A stretch of 64,000 nt of DNA, taken from contig JAWKRG010000004.1 of assembly GCA_041389725.1 (NCBI GenBank), forward strand, positions 744,001-808,000. Direction: 5' to 3'. The notes under the pieces are model-generated. The model did not search any database. It was not told the origin of the DNA and was given only the letters and a program-made list of their open reading frames with translations. The position numbers and the translations under genes are program-made. How positions within the stretch are numbered: the stretch's first letter is position 1; every line of letters begins with the position of its first letter. This document shows, piece by piece, positions 25,502 to 34,036 of the stretch. This stretch comes from Polyangiaceae bacterium. GTDB lineage: Bacteria > Myxococcota_A > Polyangia > Polyangiales > Polyangiaceae.

Positions 25502-26494
25502 ATGCCGCGTCGTTCGCGCCTGCGCCCTCGCGCGTTGGCGAGCGCGTGTGCGCTCTTGGGAGTGCTGCTCGGCAATGCGCGACCCGCTGCTGCCGAGCGC
25601 AGTGAGCTGCCGCCCGAGGTGGGTTGGAACTACGGTGAGATCGAGACGCCGCGCATCGCCGCCATGGGTGGCGCACTACGTGCCTACAGCAATTCCGTAT
25701 CGGCACTTTTCGTCAATCCCGCCAACATGGTAGCGAGCCGGATCTATCATCTCGGCGCGGTCGCTCAGATCTGGCCGGAAGCTTCACGACAGAGCTACGG
25801 AGGTGCCGCGGTCGACTCCATCGTGAGTAGCGCGCGCGTGGCCGGCGGCATCGGCGGCACGTGGACGCTGCAGGATCCCGACGGCATCGATCGGCGTGCG
25901 ACGGACTTGCGCTTCGCGCTCGCATTTCCCTTTTCGGACCAGTTTTTCCTGGGGATCGGCGGGCGCTACCTATGGTTGCGCCAAGACGGATTGGGACCGC
26001 TCGGAGAGAGTCTCGTCAGCGGAGGTCTGCAGGACGAGAACATCGTGCGCGGATTCTCTTTCGATGCGGGCGCTACGGTTCGCCCCTCGGATTCCTTTGC
26101 CATCTCCGTCGTGGGCAACAACCTGAACAATCCTGGTCATGGCTTCCAACCCTCGAGCGTGGGCGGCGGCATCGGCGTTGGAAGCGAACAGTTCACGGTG
26201 GAGGCGGACGTCGTCAGCGATTTCACCACCTGGGACACGACCAAGATCCGTGCCATGGGCGGTGGCGAGCTGCTGTTGGCAGACAACTACCCGATACGGC
26301 TCGGCTACCGCTACGACGACGGTGCAAGCAGCCACGCCATCAGTGGTGGCGTGGGCTACGTGGACCGCGCGTTCAGCGCCGAAGTGGCCGTGCGACGCGT
26401 CGTCGCTGGCGATCCCGCCACGGCGATCATCTTCGGCTTCACCTATCACGTGGAGTCCTCGGGGCTCACGCCGTCGGCAGCCGACTCCTTCTGA
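25502..26494 (+). CDS. Outer-membrane beta-barrel protein (PorV/FadL-like)
   Basis: 330 residues from ATG 25502; upstream in-frame codons lack signal character. A classical signal peptide (PRRSRLRPRALASACALLGVLLG...AAA) is cleaved before ERSELPP. The mature N-terminus has AAMGGALRAYSNSVSALFVNPANM, the pattern of PorV/UPF0164/FadL-related barrels (GA..A...A..NPA.). It continues with alternating strands such as LRFALAFPFSDQFFLGIGGRYLWL and ends in IIFGFTYHVE plus a short tail. An outer-membrane location is inferred; transported substrate unknown. Its stop abuts the stop of the convergent gene. Confidence 0.8.
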   Translation: MPRRSRLRPRALASACALLGVLLGNARPAAAERSELPPEVGWNYGEIETPRIAAMGGALRAYSNSVSALFVNPANMVASRIYHLGAVAQIWPEASRQSYGGAAVDSIVSSARVAGGIGGTWTLQDPDGIDRRATDLRFALAFPFSDQFFLGIGGRYLWLRQDGLGPLGESLVSGGLQDENIVRGFSFDAGATVRPSDSFAISVVGNNLNNPGHGFQPSSVGGGIGVGSEQFTVEADVVSDFTTWDTTKIRAMGGGELLLADNYPIRLGYRYDDGASSHAISGGVGYVDRAFSAEVAVRRVVAGDPATAIIFGFTYHVESSGLTPSAADSF

Positions 26495-27838
26495 TCAATC
26501 GAGCGCTTCGGCGACGAGGGTACGTACGTCCGCCAGTCCGGCTTTCACCTCGTCGTCGTTAGTGGCGATTCGTGGCGACATGGCAGCTTCCCCACGCAAG
26601 TGTTCGATAGCACGCGGGTTGCGATAGAAGTCGTCGTCGTACGCGTTGCGGAACTGCAAGTAGCGTGATGCGGAGAGCAGCAGCGCGACGTAGCGCGCAT
26701 CGCTGTCAAAGCGAGGACGTGGCAGCACGAGCGCCAGCTCACGCGGCAGCGCCACACCCACGCAGTCGTGGCTGAGGGTTTCGAACTGCTGTCCCAGTCG
26801 GTCGTCACCCGTCATGGCGCACTGCGCCATCGCGACACGCAACGCTGCCAATCGCACCTCCAAGTACAGTGACTTGGCGAGAGCACGTCGGGCGGTGCCG
26901 AAGCGGCCGGCGCCGAGGCCCAAGCTGCGGCGCACGAAGGCTGGGGACATCGCGATCCAGTCCATCAACGCGCCTCCCTCGTGTTCCCCTAGCCCATGCG
27001 GGTCCTGCGCCAAGCAAAAGGGAATGGCGTCGGGTGCGCTGGCCCGCACGAAGGCCCTTCCCAAACCGTTGAAAGCTCGCAGAAAGCTCGCTGGGCCCAG
27101 AGCACGCGGCATGCTGGGCAGCACGAGGGGGAGCCCATCCAGCCAATCTCCAAAGAACTGAGTCACGGTGCGGGCGTTCAGGTGGGCCGGCCAACCTTCG
27201 CTCGCCTCCCCGGCCAAGCCGATGGACACGAGAGAAGGCAGGTCACGGATCCCACAAGCCTCGAGCAAGTCGCGGTCGCGCTCCCAATGGGTGGCAGGCT
27301 CCAGCTGGGGCAGTGGACCGGAATCTCGAAATGAGGAGAGGCCCACGCGCTCCGCCAGTTCTTGGCGGCGTTCCCACAGCACGATGCTCGCGTCATACAG
27401 ACCCATCGCGTTCTGTTCCAGCGCCCGGAGCCAAGCGGATCGGAGCTGCGGTTCTTCCAGGGCCAGCTGCAGCAAGCCGTTGACCGACGCTTCGACGGCT
27501 CGCGGGGAGGGGACGCGGTGACTCTGCCAGCGAAGCGCGTGGGCCACTCCCAGAAGGGCCTTGGCATTGACCCGCACGTCGATCAGCCAGTGCAGCCAAC
27601 GAAGCCCAGGGCCGCGGATGGGCTCCGACTCGGGCAGTTCGCTGAGCCAACCAAGCACCTCCCGATTCGCGATGGACTCGAGCTCATCGTCGAGGGTCGC
27701 TGCGGTCACGGTGGGATCCGTGTCGAGATCCCGCGCAAAAGCCCTGGCGGCCGCTACCCCACGCCGGAGCGCACGATCGAAATCCCAAGGAGTGAACGAG
27801 CGCATGTTGACCAGATCCGGCGCGAGCTTCGCCTCCAT
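26495..27838 (-). CDS. Conserved-looking helical protein of unknown function
   Basis: About 447 residues from ATG 27838 (a G-rich stretch precedes it); a TTG at 27853 is possible. It has no signal peptide or membrane segment and is strongly alpha-helical. Segments such as LRWLHWLIDVRVNAKALLGVAHAL and the C-terminal DDDFYRNPRAIEHLRGEA resemble helical thermolysin-like M3/M32 scaffolds, but there is no HExxH motif, so no peptidase activity can be claimed. The stop is immediately beside that of the convergent beta-barrel gene. Function unknown. Confidence 0.65.
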   Translation of the reverse strand: MEAKLAPDLVNMRSFTPWDFDRALRRGVAAARAFARDLDTDPTVTAATLDDELESIANREVLGWLSELPESEPIRGPGLRWLHWLIDVRVNAKALLGVAHALRWQSHRVPSPRAVEASVNGLLQLALEEPQLRSAWLRALEQNAMGLYDASIVLWERRQELAERVGLSSFRDSGPLPQLEPATHWERDRDLLEACGIRDLPSLVSIGLAGEASEGWPAHLNARTVTQFFGDWLDGLPLVLPSMPRALGPASFLRAFNGLGRAFVRASAPDAIPFCLAQDPHGLGEHEGGALMDWIAMSPAFVRRSLGLGAGRFGTARRALAKSLYLEVRLAALRVAMAQCAMTGDDRLGQQFETLSHDCVGVALPRELALVLPRPRFDSDARYVALLLSASRYLQFRNAYDDDFYRNPRAIEHLRGEAAMSPRIATNDDEVKAGLADVRTLVAEALD

Positions 27839-27936
27839 CGCCCCCGAAGGCAACGCCAGCGCGAAAGCGCGGCCCCGCTCCGGCTACCCTGGCATCAATT
27901 GCCATCGCGATCCGATCCTGCCAAGACTGGAGTGGC

Positions 27937-28458
27937 GTGAAGCGACGTTTGCCAGTGATTCAAGCGCCCCAGAGCGAGGCTGAGGGCCCCGCTCGTTCGC
28001 CCACCGCATGGCGGGGAATCACGGCGATCCTCGCGTTCACCTTCTGGCTGCCCCTGTCGATGTTGGCAGGCGCTGCGGGCCGCACGCTGTTGCGCTCGCA
28101 GCTGGATCCCGCGGACCCAGCGGTGCTCGCCCAGGCGTCGAGTGCCACGCGCGCATTGGCGGCTCTGTCCCTCGCGCTGCCAGCGCTGGCGTCGTTCGTC
28201 CTCGCCTGCGGCCTGGCGGGTGCGCTCCTCGGGCGCTTTGCCAGCGGCACTGGCGCGCGGGATGCTGGGGTTGGCGGCGTTGGGGCCGCGCTGCTTGCGA
28301 CCGGGGTGGCCGCCCTGGGCGGGGCGTTTCCCTCGCTACTCCTCGGAACGCTGGTATTCGGCTTGATGGCTGCGGTGGGCTTCGCCGCAGCCGCCCTTGG
28401 CGCCCGCCTGGGCCGGCGCTCGTCGCGAGGAGTGGACCCGAGAGGGGTGTCGCACTAG
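27937..28458 (+). CDS. Small membrane protein, four predicted transmembrane segments
   Basis: 173 residues from GTG. A ~25-residue polar N-terminus precedes four hydrophobic segments (about ITAILAFTFWLPLSMLAGAAG, LAALSLALPALASFVLACGL, VGAALLATGVAALGGAFPSL and GTLVFGLMAAVGFAAAAL) and a basic tail. A Gly/Ala-rich second half suggests tightly packed helices. It lies 12 bp before the CcmE-like gene and may be co-transcribed with it and with hemE-hemY, pointing to haem or cytochrome metabolism by position only. Family not recognised. Confidence 0.65.
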   Translation: MKRRLPVIQAPQSEAEGPARSPTAWRGITAILAFTFWLPLSMLAGAAGRTLLRSQLDPADPAVLAQASSATRALAALSLALPALASFVLACGLAGALLGRFASGTGARDAGVGGVGAALLATGVAALGGAFPSLLLGTLVFGLMAAVGFAAAALGARLGRRSSRGVDPRGVSH

Positions 28459-28470
28459 GTTTACGCCACG

Positions 28471-29034
28471 ATGCCCGATCTGGACGACGAACTGAGGCAG
28501 GCGATGGAGGAGTCTGACGCGGTCCCCGTGACTGCGCCGAAGGACGCCCCGGATGCAAAGAAGAAGACCCGCGGCCTGAACAACGTCGGGTTGCTGGTGG
28601 CACTGGTCGTGATCGCCGGCGGGATCTTGGCCTTGGTCATGACGAGCTTCGAGGACGCGGCGGTCTACGCGAAGACCGTCGATCAAGTCGTGGCCGAGAA
28701 GGACAGCCTAGCGGGCCGCACCGTTCGCGTGACTGGCACCCTGGTCAAGGGCACCCTGGTGCGACGCGACGAGCCTTGCGAGTACCGCTTCCGCATGCAG
28801 AAGAACGAGAAGGAGCTCGCCGTGCGCTATGCGCAGTGCGTGGTGCCGGATACCTTCCGCGACGCGCCGGACATGGATGTGGAGGTCACGGCGGAAGGGC
28901 AGCTCGACGACGAGGGCAGCCTGGAAGCAACCCAGATCATGGCGAAGTGCCCCTCCAAGTACGAGATGAAAGAGAAGGCGGCACGCGGCGAAGCCAGGCC
29001 GCACTACGACATTCCCGCTTCTGCCAAAAACTGA
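28471..29034 (+). CDS. ccmE: CcmE-type haem chaperone, CXXXY variant
   Basis: 187 residues. A cytoplasmic tail with a charged segment is followed by one membrane anchor (~38-58) and a periplasmic OB-fold domain: RTVRVTGTLVKGTL, CEYRFRMQ, LAVRYAQCVVPDTFRD and VEVTAEGQLDDEGSLEATQIMAKC. In classical CcmE the haem-binding residue is the His of an HXXXY motif after LAK; here it is Cys160 in AKCPSKY, giving CXXXY with Tyr164. This variant is known from Desulfovibrio and some archaea. It would carry haem to cytochrome c assembly. CcmABCF are not in the window. It lies just before hemE. Confidence 0.8.
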   Translation: MPDLDDELRQAMEESDAVPVTAPKDAPDAKKKTRGLNNVGLLVALVVIAGGILALVMTSFEDAAVYAKTVDQVVAEKDSLAGRTVRVTGTLVKGTLVRRDEPCEYRFRMQKNEKELAVRYAQCVVPDTFRDAPDMDVEVTAEGQLDDEGSLEATQIMAKCPSKYEMKEKAARGEARPHYDIPASAKN

Positions 29035-29073
29035 CGTGTACGCCGTTCGGTAGCTTTGCTACTCCCCCGGGCC

Positions 29074-30102
29074 ATGTGGGACAGATTCTTGCGCGCGTGT
29101 CGGCGACAGCCCGTCGACGCCACTCCCGTTTGGTTCATGCGTCAGGCCGGTCGCTACATGGCGGAGTACCGCGCCATCCGCGAAAAGCACACGCTGCTCG
29201 AGATCTGCCGGATCCCGGATCTGGCTACGGAGGTGACGCTGCAGCCAGTGCGCGCCATGCCCGTGGACGCCGCGATTCTCTTCGCTGACATTTTGCTGCC
29301 CTTGGAGCCCATGGGCGCGCCCTTCGAGTTCGCGAAGGGCGAAGGCCCCGTGTTCCAGGCGCCGGTGCGTACCAAAGCCGCGATTGATGCACTGCGCGTC
29401 ATCGAGCCGCGCGAAGACCTGGCGCACGTGATGCAAGCCGTGAAGCAGATTCGCGGCGAGCTCGACGGCAAGACTCCGCTCATCGGCTTCGCGGGTGCGC
29501 CGTTCACCCTGGCGAGCTACCTGGTCGAGGGCGGCAAGAGCACGAACTACGCCGTGGCCAAGCGCATGATGTACAACGAGCCCGCACTTTGGGAGCAGCT
29601 GATGCAGAAGCTCTCCGCAGTGGTGCGCGAGTACCTCGTGGCGCAAGTCGAAGCTGGCGCGCAGGCCGTGCAGCTCTTCGACTCTTGGATCGGTGCCTTG
29701 GCCCCCAACGACTACGCGGACTACGTCTTGCCACACGTCAAGCACGTGCTGGACGGCGTGAAGGATCTCGGCGTCCCCGTCATTCACTTCGGCACGGGCA
29801 CCGCGACGCTGCTCGAGCTGCAAAAGCAGGCGGGTGGCTCCGTGATCGGCATCGATTGGCGCGTTCCGCTCGATCAGGCCCACGCTCGGCTCGGGGATGA
29901 CGTTGCGCTCCAGGGCAACCTCGACCCCATCTGCCTCTATGCGGAAGACGAAGTGCTGACACGGCGAGTGGTCGAAGTGGTGCAGAAGGGCCGTACCGCG
30001 CCGGGTCACATCTTCAATCTCGGTCATGGCATTCTGCCCGACATGTCGCCGGATCGAATTCGTTTCGTGGCCGACTTGGTGCACGAGAAAAGCCAGAGAT
30101 GA
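29074..30102 (+). CDS. hemE: Uroporphyrinogen decarboxylase
   Basis: 342 residues from ATG 29074; a TTG at 29056 is in frame. It carries the N-terminal signature PVWFMRQAGRYM with the substrate-binding Arg, the AAILFADILLPLE loop with the essential Asp, GFAGAPFTLASYLVEGG, LFDSWIGALAP, and the C-terminal FNLGHGILPD with conserved His. The usual length is ~340-360. It converts uroporphyrinogen III to coproporphyrinogen III in the cytoplasm. Its stop overlaps the next start by ATGA, forming a hemE-hemY unit. Confidence 0.97.
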   Translation: MWDRFLRACRRQPVDATPVWFMRQAGRYMAEYRAIREKHTLLEICRIPDLATEVTLQPVRAMPVDAAILFADILLPLEPMGAPFEFAKGEGPVFQAPVRTKAAIDALRVIEPREDLAHVMQAVKQIRGELDGKTPLIGFAGAPFTLASYLVEGGKSTNYAVAKRMMYNEPALWEQLMQKLSAVVREYLVAQVEAGAQAVQLFDSWIGALAPNDYADYVLPHVKHVLDGVKDLGVPVIHFGTGTATLLELQKQAGGSVIGIDWRVPLDQAHARLGDDVALQGNLDPICLYAEDEVLTRRVVEVVQKGRTAPGHIFNLGHGILPDMSPDRIRFVADLVHEKSQR

Positions 30103-31517
30103 CCAAGCGACTCGTCGTGCTCGGGGCCGGGGTGACGGGCCTGACAGCTGCCTACGCCGCCCTGCGAGCGCGTCCCGACGCGGAAGTCGTGGTCATCGAG
30201 GCCCGCGACCGCATCGGCGGCAACATCGTTACCGAGCGCAGCAACGGCTTCTTGATCGACGGAGGCCCCGACTCGTTCTTGCGCACCAAGCCCGACGCCG
30301 TGGCATTGTGCAAGGAGCTCGGTCTCGAAGACCAGCTGATCACTCCGAGCGAGGAGGCCAAGAAGGTCTACATCGTCCATCGCGGACAGCTGGTGCAAAT
30401 GCCAGCGGGGATGGCGCTGGCGGTACCGACGCGGGTTGGACCGATGCTCACTACGCCGCTGATCGGCTTTCCCTCCAAGCTGCGCATGCTCGGGGACTTC
30501 CTGGTTCGTCCCAAGCTGGACGACGAAGACGAGTCCATCGCCGAGTTCGTCTCGCGGCGTTTTGGCGCCGGGGCCGCCGAGAAAGTCGCTTCCCCTCTCT
30601 TGGGAGGCATCTATGCCGGAGATGTCGGCAAGCTATCGATTCAATCGACCTTCCCACAACTCGTAGAGCTGGAGCAGAAGCACGGCAGTCTGATCCTGGG
30701 GCTGATGAAAGCGCAGGCGAAGATGCGTGGTGCGAAGGAGGGAACCCTGCCGGCGTTGCGCACCTGGCTGTCGAAGCCGAACGAAAGCGCACCGAGTCCC
30801 TTCTACTCGTTGCGTGGCGGCATGGGCAGCATGATCAGCGCACTGGCCGAGCGCATTCCCAGGGTGCGCACCGGCGTCGGTGCCACGCGCGTCGTGGCGT
30901 CGGGGACGCGCTACCAAGTGCACTTGAGCGACGACAGCGTACTGGACGCGGACGCCGTGATCGTTGCGGCACCTGCGCACGCCGCCGCGGAGATTCTGCC
31001 TTCCGCGTTCGCTGCGGACTTGTCTGCGATTCCCTATCTCTCCACGGCGACGGTGTTCCTGGCCTATTCACGAGCGAAGGTCACCCAGGACCTCGACGGC
31101 ATGGGATTCGTTGCGCCCCGTGGGGAAGCGAAGATCATGGCCGGCACTTGGGTCTCGAGCAAGTGGGAGGGGCGCGCCCCAGCCGACGCCGTGCTGCTGC
31201 GCGCGTTCATCGGTGGCGCGCGTGACGACGTGGATGTGGAGACCAGTACTGATGCCGAACTGGTGCGTGTCGCTCAGGACGAGCTCACACGTCTGATGGG
31301 TGCGCTGCCGCAGCCCTTGTTCCACCGCGTGTTTCGCTACCATCGCGCCAACCCACAGCCGATCGTCGGTCACGGCAAGCGCCTGGGTCGCCTCGACGAC
31401 TTGCTGCGGGCGGCGCCGGGTCTGGCTCTGGCCGGAGCGGCCTACCGCGGCGTGGGCATTCCGGACTGCGTTCGCCAGGGACGCGAGGCCGCCGAACGGG
31501 TGCTCGAGCAGCTGTAG
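30099..31517 (+). CDS. hemY: Protoporphyrinogen oxidase, HemY/PPOX flavoprotein type
   Basis: 472 residues from ATG. The FAD-binding motif LGAGVTGLTAAY is at the N-terminus, followed by EARDRIGGN and the GPDSFL loop typical of oxygen-dependent PPOX. The C-terminal end RGVGIPDCVRQGREAA is the second FAD/substrate signature. It oxidises protoporphyrinogen IX to protoporphyrin IX. The 4-nt overlap with hemE implies coupled expression. Length and motif order are normal for the family. Confidence 0.95.
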   Translation: MTKRLVVLGAGVTGLTAAYAALRARPDAEVVVIEARDRIGGNIVTERSNGFLIDGGPDSFLRTKPDAVALCKELGLEDQLITPSEEAKKVYIVHRGQLVQMPAGMALAVPTRVGPMLTTPLIGFPSKLRMLGDFLVRPKLDDEDESIAEFVSRRFGAGAAEKVASPLLGGIYAGDVGKLSIQSTFPQLVELEQKHGSLILGLMKAQAKMRGAKEGTLPALRTWLSKPNESAPSPFYSLRGGMGSMISALAERIPRVRTGVGATRVVASGTRYQVHLSDDSVLDADAVIVAAPAHAAAEILPSAFAADLSAIPYLSTATVFLAYSRAKVTQDLDGMGFVAPRGEAKIMAGTWVSSKWEGRAPADAVLLRAFIGGARDDVDVETSTDAELVRVAQDELTRLMGALPQPLFHRVFRYHRANPQPIVGHGKRLGRLDDLLRAAPGLALAGAAYRGVGIPDCVRQGREAAERVLEQL

Positions 31518-31638
31518 GCTGAGAGCGGGTCGCGGACTCCAGGTTTGAGACCCGCTCCAGACTCGAGCGTCCTTTCTGCGCTGAATCATCCTGCCAAGGC
31601 GCTCGACACGGCTCCAGGGGAACCCGTCGCGCGAGGGG

Positions 31639-31666
31639 TTGTCTGACTCCGCGCATTTGCTAGTCT
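31639..31666 (+). promoter_or_regulatory. Possible sigma70-type promoter for tRNA-Gln
   Basis: TTGTCT (31639-31644) and TAGTCT (31661-31666) are separated by 16 bp and end 10 bp before the tRNA. Each box departs from consensus at two or more positions, so this is a weak prediction. Confidence 0.3.
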
Positions 31667-31676
31667 CCGCCCCCGC

Positions 31677-31750
31677 TCCGGCGTCGTCTAAAGGCAGGAC
31701 AAGGGACTTTGAATCCCTGAATCATGGTTCGAATCCATGCGCCGGAACCA
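31677..31750 (+). tRNA. tRNA-Gln (anticodon TTG), CCA encoded
   Basis: The acceptor stem TCCGGCG (31677-31683) pairs perfectly with CGCCGGA (31740-31746). Discriminator A and CCA follow at 31747-31750. The anticodon arm AGGGA-CTTTGAA-TCCCT places TTG at positions 34-36, and the T-arm contains GGTTCGAATCC. Open frames running through this gene are artefacts. Confidence 0.97.
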
Positions 31751-32010
31751 CTGCTGGGCTCGAGGCACGAGCGCCCCACGCACTGCAGCGCCTCCCTGGG
31801 ACACCCAAGCTGCGCGGCGTCACCGGTTTCAAACCATGGCGCGGCAGCGCTGGGAACCGCAGCGCGCGCAGGGTGTCGCATGCCAATGTGGCCGCTCGGG
31901 TTCGCGATAGCTCCGCATTTCTTCGGCCCAGGGGCAGGCGGACCTCATGGGGGGACGACGCGACGCGCCTAGTCGGGTACCGTCGGACGGACCCCTGGTG
32001 GGATGGCCCC

Positions 32011-32607
32011 GTGGACGAGAGCGAAAGTCGATTCATCGAGCGCCTGCGAGCCCACGACGAGCGCGCCTTCAACGAGCTCGTCGAGCTCTACGAGCAGCGC
32101 GTGTTCCGTCTGGTGTTCCGGATGCTGGGTCGGCGCGACGAGGCCGAGGACATGGCGCAAGAAGTCTTCGTCCAGGTCTTCAAGGCGATCGGCACCTTTC
32201 GCGGCGACTCCAAGCTGGGAACTTGGGTCTATCGCATTGCCGTCAACCTCTGCAAGAATCGCATCAAGTACCTGGCGCGTCGCCACGAAGGAGCACAGCA
32301 AGAACTCGAGCCCCACGCGGAGCGCGCCCCCCTGAGTGAAGCCAAAGGCGTCACTTTCGGCGACGTGGCTCGCCCCGATCACATGGTGGAGGGTATGCAG
32401 GCCGAGCGCATCGTGCAGCTCGCCATGACCGAGCTGGAAGCGGACTTTCGCGAGGTCCTGATCCTGCGAGACGTCGAAGATCTCAGCTATGAGGAGATCG
32501 CCGAGATCACCGGCCTGCCTGACGGAACCGTGAAGAGTCGAATCCACCGCGCGCGCAGCATGCTCAAGGCGCGTGTGGAGCGGGCACTTGGGGAGAAGAT
32601 CCGATGA
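32011..32607 (+). CDS. ECF RNA polymerase sigma factor (RpoE-like)
   Basis: 198 residues from GTG 32011; the frame extends upstream through the tRNA, so a later start is required. Region 2 (FNELVELYEQRVFRLVFRML, then DEAEDMAQEVFVQVFKAI and a FRGDSKLGTWVYRIAVN core) and region 4 (FREVLILRDVEDLSYEEIA, then GLPDGTVKSRIHRARSML) are complete. It directs polymerase to an alternative promoter class. The next gene overlaps by ATGA and encodes a single-pass membrane protein, the usual place for an anti-sigma factor. Confidence 0.92.
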   Translation: MDESESRFIERLRAHDERAFNELVELYEQRVFRLVFRMLGRRDEAEDMAQEVFVQVFKAIGTFRGDSKLGTWVYRIAVNLCKNRIKYLARRHEGAQQELEPHAERAPLSEAKGVTFGDVARPDHMVEGMQAERIVQLAMTELEADFREVLILRDVEDLSYEEIAEITGLPDGTVKSRIHRARSMLKARVERALGEKIR

Positions 32608-33035
32608 GTGACGAAGAACGACCCTCGACCCCCCCCGAGTCCGAGCCGCCCGAACCGCAGCCCGAAGCGTCCGAGTCTCCGCCCGAGTCCGAGCCGCCCG
32701 CGTCGTCGGACGGGGATTTGGATGAAGACAGCGACGCCTTGCGTGCCTTGCTTCGAGGTGCGCTGGATGACGACGCCCCGAAGGAGCCGAGCACGGACCT
32801 GCTACGGGGCGTACAAGACAAGCTGCGCAAGCGCAGCGGCGGCAAGTTCTACGCGGACGGCTGGAGCACCGCGCGACATCCGCCCACCATGACCTACTTG
32901 TGGACCAGTCTGGTCATGCTGGCCGTGGTGTTCGTGGCGTACGCCATCTTGTCGTCACTGGTGGATGAGGCAAAAGAGGTCGACAACGAGCCCGCGCCCG
33001 TTCAGCTCGTTCCGCCCAAGCGCATCGCTCCCTAG
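32604..33035 (+). CDS. Small single-pass membrane protein coupled to the ECF sigma gene
   Basis: 143 residues. Residues 1-~45 are a Pro/Glu/Ser-rich acidic tail with repeated PPESEPP units. A helical stretch follows (ALRALLRGAL, TDLLRGVQDKLRKRS), then GKFYADGWSTARHPP and a transmembrane segment (~95-117: MTYLWTSLVMLAVVFVAYAILS) with a short outside tail. The ATGA overlap with the sigma gene suggests an anti-sigma or accessory role. The zinc-binding HxxxCxxC motif of ZAS anti-sigma factors is absent, so this role is an inference from position. Confidence 0.75.
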   Translation: MSDEERPSTPPESEPPEPQPEASESPPESEPPASSDGDLDEDSDALRALLRGALDDDAPKEPSTDLLRGVQDKLRKRSGGKFYADGWSTARHPPTMTYLWTSLVMLAVVFVAYAILSSLVDEAKEVDNEPAPVQLVPPKRIAP

Positions 33036-33144
33036 CCGCCTGCGCCAGCACGACTGAATCGGGCGCTGGTGCCGAGGGGGGCGGGGAAAAGCGCCGCTGG
33101 GCAGGTCTGCCTCCCGCGGCCAGGTCAGGTCCTCGGGGCTGCGC

Positions 33145-33918
33145 TTACTCGATCCAGCGCGCGAGGATGCAGGTGATGTTGTCGGGCCCGCCGTTCTCGT
33201 TGGCGGCCTCGATCAAGCGATTGGTGGCCGTGGGCAGATCCGGCGCGTTCTGGATGATCTCCAGCATGCGCTCGTCGGTCACGGGACCGCTCAGTCCGTC
33301 CGTGCACAGCAGCATGGTGTCCCCTGCACGCGGCGTCTCGAAGCGGGTGTCCACCTTCACCGTGTCCTTCATGCCCAAGGCACGGACGATCACGTTCTTG
33401 TGGGGGAAGTTGGCGATCTCCTCTTCGGTCAATCGCTTCATCTTCTTGTAGTCGTTCAGCAGCGAGTGGTCTTCGGTCAACTGCTCGATCTTGTCGTCAC
33501 GAAGCCGGTAGATGCGGCTGTCACCGACGTGGGCCAGGTAGATGCCGTCCTCGACCGCGAACAGCGTGACCAAGGTCGTTCCCATGCCGCGCTGCTTGGC
33601 ATTGCGCTGCGCGGTCTCGTAGATGCGCAGGTTGCAGAGCTTGATCCCGGTCACCAAGCGGTTCTCTTCGTAACCCTTGGAGCGGTCCATCTTGTACGGC
33701 CAGGTACGCTCCGGGTCGTCCGCCGTCGCGGCGAAGAACTCCTGCAGTGCGTCGACTGCCATCTTCGACGCGACCTCTCCGGAGGCGTGTCCGCCCATGC
33801 CGTCGGCCACTACGTAGAGTCCGTACTCCGCCATGATGGCGAAGTTGTCCTCATTGTGGTTCCTCTTGCGGCCGACATCAGTCTGGCCCGCGACCTCGAT
33901 GCGAAGCGGCCGTGACAC
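33145..33918 (-). CDS. PP2C-family Ser/Thr protein phosphatase (Stp1/PrpC-like)
   Basis: 257 residues from GTG 33918, which gives SRPLRIEVAGQTDVGRKR at the N-terminus, the usual PrpC start. Metal-binding PP2C motifs are intact: QTDVGRKRNHNEDN, VADGMGGHASGE, GMGTTLVTLF, LAHVGDSRIYRLRD, LLCTDGLSGPV and NGGPDNITCIL. It dephosphorylates Ser/Thr-phosphoproteins and probably opposes Hanks kinases such as those in this window. Frame to 34134 would overlap the HtrA-like gene and lacks PP2C content. Confidence 0.93.
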   Translation of the reverse strand: MSRPLRIEVAGQTDVGRKRNHNEDNFAIMAEYGLYVVADGMGGHASGEVASKMAVDALQEFFAATADDPERTWPYKMDRSKGYEENRLVTGIKLCNLRIYETAQRNAKQRGMGTTLVTLFAVEDGIYLAHVGDSRIYRLRDDKIEQLTEDHSLLNDYKKMKRLTEEEIANFPHKNVIVRALGMKDTVKVDTRFETPRAGDTMLLCTDGLSGPVTDERMLEIIQNAPDLPTATNRLIEAANENGGPDNITCILARWIE

Positions 33919-34036
33919 TGCTATCTCGCCGAAAAGACGTCCAAAACCTCGAAAATCATCTAACACGGCCCCGTGCCCGCAACCAAGCGTTTGGTCGCGG
34001 CCATGAAAGTTTTCGATTTCCGCCCGCGGGCCGAAG

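Noticed and set aside
26495..27838. M3-type metallopeptidase
   Set aside because: Only weak helical resemblance; there is no HExxH motif anywhere in the protein.
31639..32010. N-terminal extension of the ECF sigma factor
   Set aside because: It would run through the tRNA-Gln gene; region 2 starts just after GTG 32011.
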